A stretch of 64,000 nt of DNA from Chloroflexota bacterium. Lineage in GTDB: Bacteria > Chloroflexota > UBA6077 > FW602-bin22. A program made the position numbers and the translations under genes. Location of the stretch: the NCBI GenBank assembly GCA_004297775.1, contig SCUE01000037.1, positions 124,001 to 188,000 on the forward strand. Reading direction: 5' to 3'. The notes under the pieces were generated by a model. The model was given only the letters and a program-made list of their open reading frames with translations. It searched no databases and was not told where the DNA came from. Below, piece after piece: positions 58,147 to 64,000 of this stretch (position 1 is its first letter; the number at the start of each line of letters is the position of its first letter).

Positions 58147-60126
58147 ATGCGGTCACTGGCGGTAATGTTGGCCATCCTGTTTGCGTCGCTTTGGCCGGCG
58201 AACGCGAGCGCGGCGACACGCGACCGCTACGCATTCAACGTGACCCTCGATGTGGATTCGGCGATCGCATCAGTCCGGCAGCGAATCACGTTCACGAACC
58301 GTGCCGACGTGCCGTTGGACATGATCGAGATGCTGGTGCCGGCGGTACCTTCTGGCGCTTTCCATCTTCGTGGCGCCCGCGTCGGAGGTCGCACGGCCTC
58401 GGCCAGCGTCGCCGGCGCGGGACTTCGGCTCTCCGGACTCGATCCGATCGCGCGTGGCGTCGAGACGACGGTCGAACTCGAGTACGACGTGCGCGTTCCG
58501 CGGCCGGGGTCGATTCGCCTCGGTCGGCAGGGTGAGACCCTGGTCTTCGGATCGTGGTACGCGGCGCTATTCCCCCTCGACCCCGGGGGATGGCGGACGC
58601 ACGCGTACACCGAGGATGGCGATGCGTTCGTCGCCGACAGTATCGACGTCGAATTCAACCTGTTGATCGACCGAGACGTCACGCTGGTGGCGCCTGGCCT
58701 GCCGGTCGCCGCCGGTTCCGGACGCGTCTTTTCGACCCGAGTCAGCGGCGCGCGCGATTACGCGTTTGTCGTCGGGCCACGTCTCAGCCGCGCCGAGGGG
58801 CAGGTTGGAGCGACTCAGGTCGTCGCCCACGGCCGCGCCGGCGATGAGGGGCTTACCAGGGCGGTGGCGCGTGCCACGACGGAGTACGCGTCCTGGCTTT
58901 CCCAGCGCATCGGGCCGCTGCCGCACGATCGGGTCGACATCGTGACAGTCTGGTCGGCTCGGCCCGATCAGGTCGGCCAGGAATACGATCGAATCGTATT
59001 CCTGAATCGCGCCCAGGCGGCCGAAGCCATCCCTCTTGGTTCGTATTTCAGCTATTTGATCGCGCACGAAGTCACCCATTTCTGGTTTCACGGCCTCGTA
59101 GGCAGTGATCCGGTTCGCGAACCGTGGCTTGACGAGGCGCTCGCCACCTACCTGCCCGAACGGTTCTTCAGCGAGACCAATCCCGACATCGGGGCGTCCC
59201 GGCTGGCGACTCTCCGCCGGCGCGTCGGCGCCGACGCGTCACGCATCGGCACGATCCCGATCGATACACCGCTTCCCACATTCGCCGACGAAAACACGTA
59301 CTTCGCGATCGTCTACCGGCGCGGTGCCGCCTTCCTGGATGACCTCTGGAAGTCGACGGGAGACGCGACATTCTGGCGCGCGATGCGCGACTACGTTGAG
59401 CGGAGTCGCGGGCGAATCGCCACGGCCGCCGAGTTTCACGCCGCCTTCGACCGCGCCGCCGCGGCAAACCTCAGCCCAGTCCGCGCGCGATACCTGCGCG
59501 GCGCGGCCATCACGTCGATCGCGGGCGACGACGGCAGATTCTTCGATGAAACCGGCGGATTCACGGTCTCGAACGCCGAGGGCATTCCGTTCTGGGATGA
59601 GTTCCGCGCGCTCGGCGGCGTTGACGCACTCGGCTACCCCGTCAGTCGTCGATTCACGCTCGACGGATTCACCGTTCAGGCCTTCCAGAAAGCAATCCTG
59701 CAATGGCGGCCCGAGGTCCGGCGCGCGTACTTCGTCAATGTGCTCGATCGGCTCTCGCAGGCGGGGCAGGACGACTGGCTCCTCGTCCATCGGATGACGC
59801 CGCGACCGTCGGATTCGTCGCCAGACACCGGTCTGGCGTGGGAACGCGTCGTGGCGCGTCGTCAGGCGATGCTCGACATCGATCCAACCCTGCGATCGGC
59901 CTACTTCGCGGTGCCGAATTCGATCGATCGATACGGATTGCCGGTGTCCGCCGCGGACGTTGGCAACGCGATCGTCGTCCGATGCCAGCGAGCAGTGTTG
60001 CAGCGTTGGAAGACCGATGTTCCGTGGGCGCGCGCTGGGCAAGTCACGATTGCCAATGCCGGCGATCTTGCCAAGGAGGCCGGCCTTCTGCCGTCCGCCG
60101 CGGTCGTTTCGGAACGCCGGGCCTGA
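58147..60126 (+). CDS. Secreted M1-family metallopeptidase with C-terminal repeats
   Basis: 659 residues. A signal peptide (MRSLAVMLAILFASLWPANA) leads to a beta-rich N-terminal domain. The zinc site is HEVTHFW at about residues 306-312 with the second Glu in PWLDEALATYLPE, as in gluzincins of the M1 clan. From about residue 470 the C-terminus has segments such as ALGYPVSRRFTLDGFTVQAF and PNSIDRYGLPVSAADVGNAI, a repeat style I associate with exported proteins of Chloroflexota. A typical GAMEN exopeptidase motif is not seen, so substrate range is open. Confidence 0.85.
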   Translation: MRSLAVMLAILFASLWPANASAATRDRYAFNVTLDVDSAIASVRQRITFTNRADVPLDMIEMLVPAVPSGAFHLRGARVGGRTASASVAGAGLRLSGLDPIARGVETTVELEYDVRVPRPGSIRLGRQGETLVFGSWYAALFPLDPGGWRTHAYTEDGDAFVADSIDVEFNLLIDRDVTLVAPGLPVAAGSGRVFSTRVSGARDYAFVVGPRLSRAEGQVGATQVVAHGRAGDEGLTRAVARATTEYASWLSQRIGPLPHDRVDIVTVWSARPDQVGQEYDRIVFLNRAQAAEAIPLGSYFSYLIAHEVTHFWFHGLVGSDPVREPWLDEALATYLPERFFSETNPDIGASRLATLRRRVGADASRIGTIPIDTPLPTFADENTYFAIVYRRGAAFLDDLWKSTGDATFWRAMRDYVERSRGRIATAAEFHAAFDRAAAANLSPVRARYLRGAAITSIAGDDGRFFDETGGFTVSNAEGIPFWDEFRALGGVDALGYPVSRRFTLDGFTVQAFQKAILQWRPEVRRAYFVNVLDRLSQAGQDDWLLVHRMTPRPSDSSPDTGLAWERVVARRQAMLDIDPTLRSAYFAVPNSIDRYGLPVSAADVGNAIVVRCQRAVLQRWKTDVPWARAGQVTIANAGDLAKEAGLLPSAAVVSERRA

Positions 60127-60199
60127 CCGGACCGTCGCGCGACGCGGGCCGATCATTGCCTACAATCGCGCGCGAATCCTTCGGAGGTCAACCGGAACC

Positions 60200-60445
60200 A
60201 TGCCACCTATTGGGATGGAAGACATCCGCATTCCGACGACGCTCGTCACACTGGTTGTAGTTGCCCTGGTCTACGTTCTGCTCATCGCCGCCGCGCGCAA
60301 GGACGATCACCAGATCTGCCCGGTTTGTGGCGACCGTCGCGACACGGCCCCGATCGAGCCGTGGCATCCTGATGCCCGCTACTGCGCGACCTGCAATCGC
60401 GTGACCCGCGCCACCGACGCGATCGGGAGAGCGCGCGCGCACTGA
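60200..60445 (+). CDS. Small membrane protein with a zinc-ribbon-like C-terminus
   Basis: 81 residues. One membrane helix (TTLVTLVVVALVYVLLIAAA) is followed by a cytosolic domain with CPVCGDRR and YCATCNRVT, two CxxC knuckles that should bind zinc. Function unknown. ATG at 60200 with GGAGG thirteen bases upstream; TACAAT at 60161-60166 may be its -10. Confidence 0.6.
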   Translation: MPPIGMEDIRIPTTLVTLVVVALVYVLLIAAARKDDHQICPVCGDRRDTAPIEPWHPDARYCATCNRVTRATDAIGRARAH

Positions 60446-60460
60446 CGTCCTCCGCGTGAG

Positions 60461-61300
60461 CTAGAAGAAGCCGCGCGGCACGTTGTGGTACGGGTCGAGC
60501 ATCGGGAACTCCCCGCGCTCGGTAACGCGCGCCAACCGAACGAAGAACGCCTCGATCTCATTCGGGTGCAGCAGCTCGGCGATATCGCAGCGCAACGTGT
60601 CCGACCGTGCCGGATCCGTGTACAGGTCCCAGAGTCGCGTCAGAAGCGGTTCTGGGATGGGCTGCCCGCAGAACTCCCAGATGACTGTGCGGAGCTTCGG
60701 CACGACATTGAAGCAGAGACCATGGTCGATGCCCCAGAGCTTTCCGTCGCGTGACGTGAAGCAGTGGCCAGGCTTCCGATCGGCGTTGTTGGTAATTGCG
60801 TCGAACAGCGCGACGGCACGCAAATCGTCGGCCCGCTCGTGCCGAAACTTGAAGTACTCCGATGAGCGATCGGGCTCGACGAACAATTGGAAAGTCCCTA
60901 CTCCGTGCGGGCCATCGCGAATGACCGTCGGAGGAATGAAGTCGAAACCGAGGGCACCCGCGACGACGTAAGCCGCGTACTCGCGTCGATAGAGCGTTCC
61001 GCTGGGGAAATCCCACAATGGCGCCTCGCCCTGGCGAGGTTTGTACACCGCGACCGCGCGCGGCTCGCCTTCGCACGCCAGCGTCACGTAGAAGCTGTAA
61101 TTCGAGCCCCATGGCACCGGCTGGGTTGCGACGATGTCCGCGGTCGCCAGGAGTTCCACGGCGGACGGATCGCAGGGATCGATCGCGCGCGACGGAACGC
61201 CGACCGGCTTCGGGCGGTCGCTCGGCGAGCCGCCATCAAGGGCGTTGAGCGCGATGAAATCATCGTCGTCATCCCACGCCCGCCGACGACGTCGCGCCAT
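60461..61300 (-). CDS. SCO1664-family protein (PI3/4-kinase-like fold)
   Basis: 279 residues. The sequence VTLACEGEPRAVAVYKPRQG with PLWDFPSGTLYRREYAAYVV (ATP site Lys in VYKP), FDAITNNADRKPGHCF and GIDHGLCFN give the catalytic loop (NNADRK) and DH metal motif of the PI3/4-kinase-like fold seen in SCO1664 proteins of actinobacteria and Chloroflexota. The substrate is unknown. The N-terminus is basic then acidic (RRRRRAWDDDDD). The ATG at 61300 lies eight bases after a TAGAAT that overlaps the stop codon of the selenoprotein gene. Confidence 0.78.
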   Translation of the reverse strand: MARRRRRAWDDDDDFIALNALDGGSPSDRPKPVGVPSRAIDPCDPSAVELLATADIVATQPVPWGSNYSFYVTLACEGEPRAVAVYKPRQGEAPLWDFPSGTLYRREYAAYVVAGALGFDFIPPTVIRDGPHGVGTFQLFVEPDRSSEYFKFRHERADDLRAVALFDAITNNADRKPGHCFTSRDGKLWGIDHGLCFNVVPKLRTVIWEFCGQPIPEPLLTRLWDLYTDPARSDTLRCDIAELLHPNEIEAFFVRLARVTERGEFPMLDPYHNVPRGFF

Positions 61301-61308
61301 CGGGCCCG

Positions 61309-61314
61309 ATTCTA
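61309..61314 (-). promoter_or_regulatory. -10 element of the SCO1664-family gene
   Basis: TAGAAT on the minus strand, eight bases before the ATG at 61300; its TAG is also the stop codon of the SelW-like gene. Confidence 0.45.
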
Positions 61315-61551
61315 CAGACGCTGTTTCAAAGCCGCGACTATGTGGTCGTTCTCCGGGAATTCGCCCGTCTCATCCTTCGACCACACCAGGGCATCATCGA
61401 TGCGCACGTCGAAGACGCCATCGAAGTCTGGGAACACCGTCAGCGAGCTGATATCGGCCGCAAATGTGCGAAGCAGGGCATCCACCAGGCTCACGGCCTG
61501 ATCTTCGTACCCTCACTCGGTGCAGTACTTGATCGACACGCGTACTGCCAC
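61312..61551 (-). CDS. SelW-like selenoprotein (Rdx family) with in-frame TGA read as selenocysteine
   Basis: 79 residues if TGA at 61515-61513 is read as Sec (U). The sequence is AVRVSIKYCTEU, then GYEDQAVSLVDALLRTFAAD and ISSLTVFPDFDGVFDVRIDD, ending in DHIVAALKQRL. The first part matches the SelW/SelT/SelH (Rdx) thioredoxin-like family, whose redox motif is CxxC or CxxU near the N-terminus; here it is C-T-E-U. Frame is kept exactly across the TGA and similarity continues on both sides. A hairpin fitting the bacterial SECIS lies 12-28 nt downstream. The GTG at 61551 is chosen because AGGAAGGGG ends seven bases upstream; ATG 61569 is the alternative. Confidence 0.8.
61484..61502 (-). promoter_or_regulatory. 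Candidate bacterial SECIS element
   Basis: In the mRNA, CAGGC-CGUGA-GCCUG forms a perfect 5-bp stem, extended by U-G and A-U pairs, with a 5-nt loop. The loop begins 17 nt after the UGA and has G at its second position. Both agree with the published bSECIS model (loop 16-37 nt from UGA, G among the first two loop bases). Confidence 0.7.
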
Positions 61552-61569
61552 GGCGTTCCCCTTCCTCAT

Positions 61570-61575
61570 TACACT
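61570..61575 (+). promoter_or_regulatory. -10 element before the TIM-barrel fragment
   Basis: TACACT six bases before the GTG at 61582, without a ribosome site. It would drive the fragment, the MoaD-like gene and the oxidoreductase. Confidence 0.45.
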
Positions 61576-61581
61576 GCCGGT

Positions 61582-61800
61582 GTGCTTTTCGGCCTCGTCA
61601 CCGGCAATCTCGACTATATGCGGTCGATCTCCGAATGGGGCTACGACGACGTCGAGATCATGGGTTCCACGCTGCTCCCGATCGAGAGCGACGCCGCCTG
61701 GCACCCGCGCCGACGGCAGATCGAGGATACCGGCGCGCGTGTCAAGGGACCACTTCCGCCACCGCCGGCTGAGCGCGACTATCAGTGGTGGTCGCCGTGA
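61582..61800 (+). CDS. N-terminal fragment of a sugar-phosphate isomerase-like TIM barrel
   Basis: 72 residues. LFGLVTGNLDYMRSISEWGY with DDVEIMGSTLLP resembles the first beta-alpha-beta unit of xylose isomerase-like TIM-barrel proteins (about 260 residues), with the conserved Glu of VEI. The frame then runs into a Pro-rich stretch (GPLPPPPAERDYQWWSP) and stops, so it is either a remnant or a small protein reused for another role. The GTGA overlap with the MoaD-like gene suggests it is still translated. Confidence 0.5.
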   Translation: MLFGLVTGNLDYMRSISEWGYDDVEIMGSTLLPIESDAAWHPRRRQIEDTGARVKGPLPPPPAERDYQWWSP

Positions 61801-62036
61801 TCGAGATTCGCGTCAGCCTGCACGGCGACGTTCACAAGTACCGTCGTGGGCGTCCCGACCCGATCGTCGAACGTCTCGCCGACGATGCGACCATCCAATC
61901 GCTGGTCGACGCAATCGGAATCGATCCGGCCGTGCCGATCTCGTTCGGCATCAATGGTCAACTCGCCCGGCGAGACAGCCCGCTGCACAATGGCGACGAA
62001 GTCCTTATTCTGACGCCCATGGAGGGAGGCCGCTAA
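61797..62036 (+). CDS. MoaD/ThiS-like sulphur carrier
   Basis: 79 residues with a ubiquitin-like beta-grasp pattern: IEIRVSLHGDVHKYRRG, ADDATIQSLVDAIGID, SFGINGQLARRDSPLHNGDE and the ending VLILTPMEGGR. MoaD carries sulphur as a C-terminal thiocarboxylate for molybdopterin. Here one extra Arg follows the Gly-Gly, so trimming may be needed. MoaD-like genes often stand beside tungsten oxidoreductase genes, as here. GTG 61797 overlaps the stop of the gene before (GTGA). Confidence 0.82.
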   Translation: MIEIRVSLHGDVHKYRRGRPDPIVERLADDATIQSLVDAIGIDPAVPISFGINGQLARRDSPLHNGDEVLILTPMEGGR

Positions 62037-63868
62037 TGTCCACTGGCTACTGGCGCCGCATACTACACGTCGATCTTTCGCAGAATCGCGTTTGGACCGA
62101 GGAACCTGACGACGCGTTCTATCGCAAGCACATGGGTGGGCGCGCGATGATCGCGCACTATCTGCTCACCGAGACGCCGAGTGGAATCGACGCGTACGAC
62201 CCGGCCAATCGACTCATCTTCGCGCTCGGCGCCCTGACGGGCACGCCGGTGCCAGGCGCGGGCCGCCACTCGGTCGGCGCAAAGTCGCCAATGTCCGGCG
62301 GATTCGGTGAATCGGAAGCCGGCGGCTTCTGGGGCGCGGAGCTGAAGAAGGCCGGCTGGGATGGCATCGTCATCAAGGGCAAGGCATCGAAGCCGGTCTA
62401 CCTCTGGATCAACGATCAGACCGTCGAAATCCGCGATGCCTCCCATCTCTGGGGGAAGCTCACCGACGATGTCGAATCGCGGATTCGTGAGGACCACGGC
62501 GACAAGTGGATCCGGATCGCCCAAACCGGCATCGCCGGCGAGAATCTGGTCCGATACGCCTGCGTAATGAACGACCTCAACGAGGCCGCCGGGCGAACGG
62601 GCCTGGGCGCCGTGATGGGGTCGAAGAACCTGAAGGCAGTCGCGGTGCGGGGCAAGCGTATGGTGCCGATGGCCGACGCCTCCACGCATAAGGAGACCGC
62701 GAAGTGGGTCTCTTCGACGATGGATGAGGTTCACTACAACTTCCATCACTTCGGCACCGGTGCCGCCCTGGCCGACAAGCAACTGAACGGCCACTTGATC
62801 GCTTTCAACTTCCGTGACGGCCAGTGGGATTCGGTCGAGCAAGTTCAGAAGATCGACGCGAAGACGATCGCAACAACCGTTCGAGAGAAGATGGACGGAT
62901 GCTATGCCTGCTCCGTGCGTTGCAAGAAGCGCGTTCGGATCGATTCCGCCGGTGTCAGGCCGGAGTTCGGCGGACCAGAATACGAGACGATCGGCGCAAT
63001 TGGGACGAATGTCGGCGTTGATGACCTCATCCAGGTGTGCAAAGCAAACCAGTGGTTGAATCTGGTCGGACTGGACACGATCTCGTTCGGATGCACGCTC
63101 GCCTGGGCGATGGAGTGCTACGAGCTGGGCCTGTTGACCGAGGCCGACACCGGCGGTCTCGCTCTGAAGTGGGGCGATGGCGAACTCTTGAACGACATGG
63201 TTCTCAAGGTCGCCCGCCGCGAGGGGTTCGGCGACGTCCTCGCCGAAGGAGCCCTACGCGCGTCGCGCAAGATCGGTCGCGACACCGAGAAGTACGTCGT
63301 CCATGTCAAGGGCCTCGAGATGGCGATGCACGATCCGCGGGCCATGGCGGTGATGCGACTCAACTATCCGGTCACGCCAACCGGCGGCGACCATACCGGG
63401 GGCGCCCACCATCGCACGAGCAATCGCAACACGATCGGTCTCTGCCAGTTCCTGCAGTACGACGAAGAGAAGGTCACCCGCCTCCTCAATGGCGCAACCG
63501 GCTGGGACACGACCGTCGCCGAGATCGAGAATCAGTCGAGCCGCGGTCTGACGATGGCGCGTCTCTACAACCTGCGCGAGGGGCTCTCGCGCCAGGATGA
63601 CGTGTTCCCGCCTCGTATCCACGAGGCGATCCGCAAGGGGCCGCTCTCGGACCACGTCCTCACACGCGAGCAGGTGTCGCAGGAAACCGAGGAGTACTAT
63701 CAGCGGCACGGCTGGGATCGGGTGAATGGGATTCCGCTCGCCGAGACGCTCGAACGACAGGGTCTGCGGATGTACTCTGGGTTTCTCGGCGATCGCGTCC
63801 CGACCGATGACGGCCGGGTCGCGGTCGGCGCCCGCGGATCTCGCGCGCCGGAGCACGTCGAAGAATAG
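62036..63868 (+). CDS. Aldehyde ferredoxin oxidoreductase-family tungsten enzyme
   Basis: 610 residues. The N-terminal domain (SQNRVWTEEPDDAFYRKHMG with GGRAMIAHYLL, then KSPMSGGFGESEAGGFWGAE) fits the AOR pterin-binding domain; the [4Fe-4S] ligands are three Cys in CYACSVRC at about residues 288-295 and a fourth in GLCQFL at about 470. EAAGRTGLGAVMGSKNLKA binds the pterin. Family members oxidise aldehydes or other substrates with ferredoxin, using W-bis-pterin; the substrate here is unknown. ATG 62036 overlaps the MoaD-like stop (TAATG) with GGAGGGAGG upstream. Confidence 0.9.
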   Translation: MSTGYWRRILHVDLSQNRVWTEEPDDAFYRKHMGGRAMIAHYLLTETPSGIDAYDPANRLIFALGALTGTPVPGAGRHSVGAKSPMSGGFGESEAGGFWGAELKKAGWDGIVIKGKASKPVYLWINDQTVEIRDASHLWGKLTDDVESRIREDHGDKWIRIAQTGIAGENLVRYACVMNDLNEAAGRTGLGAVMGSKNLKAVAVRGKRMVPMADASTHKETAKWVSSTMDEVHYNFHHFGTGAALADKQLNGHLIAFNFRDGQWDSVEQVQKIDAKTIATTVREKMDGCYACSVRCKKRVRIDSAGVRPEFGGPEYETIGAIGTNVGVDDLIQVCKANQWLNLVGLDTISFGCTLAWAMECYELGLLTEADTGGLALKWGDGELLNDMVLKVARREGFGDVLAEGALRASRKIGRDTEKYVVHVKGLEMAMHDPRAMAVMRLNYPVTPTGGDHTGGAHHRTSNRNTIGLCQFLQYDEEKVTRLLNGATGWDTTVAEIENQSSRGLTMARLYNLREGLSRQDDVFPPRIHEAIRKGPLSDHVLTREQVSQETEEYYQRHGWDRVNGIPLAETLERQGLRMYSGFLGDRVPTDDGRVAVGARGSRAPEHVEE

Positions 63869-63874
63869 CCGTCG

Positions 63875-63911
63875 CGGTAGTTGGATGGCGGCTGCCATCC
63901 AACTACCGTTT
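63875..63911. terminator. Two-way terminator between the oxidoreductase and fabI
   Basis: Arm CGGTAGTTGGATGGC (63875-63889) pairs perfectly with 63894-63908 around a 4-nt loop, GGCT; TTT follows on the plus strand. It lies between convergent genes and should stop both. Confidence 0.8.
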
Positions 63912-63949
63912 AGCGATCGATCGGCAGCGCAACCGACGACGCGATTTGG

Positions 63950-64000
63950 CTAGATCCCCAAGAAACGGTACCCGCAATCCATGTAATGCACTTCGCCAGT
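63950..64000 (-). CDS. fabI: Enoyl-ACP reductase FabI, C-terminus only
   Basis: Read leftwards from the window edge, 16 codons give TGEVHYMDCGYRFLGI and a TAG stop at 63952-63950. The ending G-E-V-x-Y-x-D-x-G-Y is the conserved C-terminus of FabI, which makes saturated acyl-ACP in the last step of each fatty-acid cycle. The rest lies beyond the window, so NADH/NADPH use and length cannot be judged. A related short-chain reductase is possible but less likely. Confidence 0.7.
   Translation of the reverse strand, partial: TGEVHYMDCGYRFLGI

Noticed and set aside
61516-61704. Separate 63-residue protein ending CTE before the TGA
   Set aside because: Only its last dozen residues look like protein, and they join in frame to the Rdx sequence after TGA; the rest overlaps the plus-strand gene.
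61582-61800. Longer version of this frame starting at 61342
   Set aside because: The upstream part is antisense to the SelW-like gene and has no protein-like features; the isomerase-like sequence begins only at the GTG at 61582.

Overview
The window is GC-rich DNA (roughly 64% G+C by eye) with close-packed genes and almost no mobile DNA. It looks like a chromosomal core segment of a Chloroflexota-type bacterium. That placement is inference: it rests on the gene neighbourhoods (atp operon followed by murA and mreB; a dcw-like wall cluster; class II ribonucleotide reductase with nrdR), on a Tad pilus locus with no outer-membrane secretin gene in view, and on a secreted peptidase whose C-terminal repeats resemble those of Chloroflexota exoproteins. 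No rRNA, tRNA, CRISPR array, insertion sequence or prophage was seen.

Layout. 1-9614 (minus strand): a complete F-type ATP synthase operon (atpI/Z-like, B, E, F, H, A, G, D, C) runs into murA, mreB and the start of a Xer-type tyrosine recombinase. 9615-9980: divergent promoters and a candidate structured RNA ending in a terminator. 9981-15882 (plus): an NYN/OST-HTH protein, then guaA-purD-purC-purS. 15920-17858 (minus): hisD-hisB. 17896-19371 (plus): hisS behind a histidine-rich leader peptide and terminator. 19373-24781: NfeD-slipin pair, histidine kinase and response regulator, a degenerate kinase, a GNAT protein. 25406-31397: Tad/Flp pilus genes (two pilins, cpaB, receiver-cpaE, cpaF, tadB, tadC). 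31428-39298: KimA-like permease, MFS transporter, primary sigma factor, a GT39-type membrane protein, superoxide dismutase. 39378-51017: a wall cluster, rsmH-murF-mraY-murD-murG-(membrane protein)-murC-murB-ddl-sbp-ftsZ, missing several genes normally found there. 51224-54318: nrdR-nrdJ with a clear pair of NrdR boxes. 54368-60126: pgeF, PLP-binding protein, YggT, alkyladenine glycosylase, ABM-like protein, orphan FlgM, PAP2 phosphatase, M1 peptidase. 60200-64000: a zinc-ribbon membrane protein, an SCO1664-like kinase-fold protein, a SelW-like protein with an in-frame TGA, then a TIM-barrel fragment, a MoaD-like protein and a tungsten-type aldehyde ferredoxin oxidoreductase, ending with the C-terminus of fabI.

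The most interesting signals are: (1) a SelW/Rdx-family gene with a CxxU motif whose TGA is followed by a hairpin matching the bacterial SECIS model, so a likely selenoprotein that ordinary gene callers split in two; (2) a His-codon leader peptide plus intrinsic terminator before hisS, which looks like ribosome-mediated attenuation; (3) a structured ~178-nt transcript candidate between atp and the NYN gene; (4) a recurring TAgAAT-like -10 element 5-8 nt before start codons, suggesting frequent leaderless mRNAs; (5) a small ORF with a strong ribosome site in the ftsZ leader; (6) an MraY with Gly in place of a normally invariant Asp.
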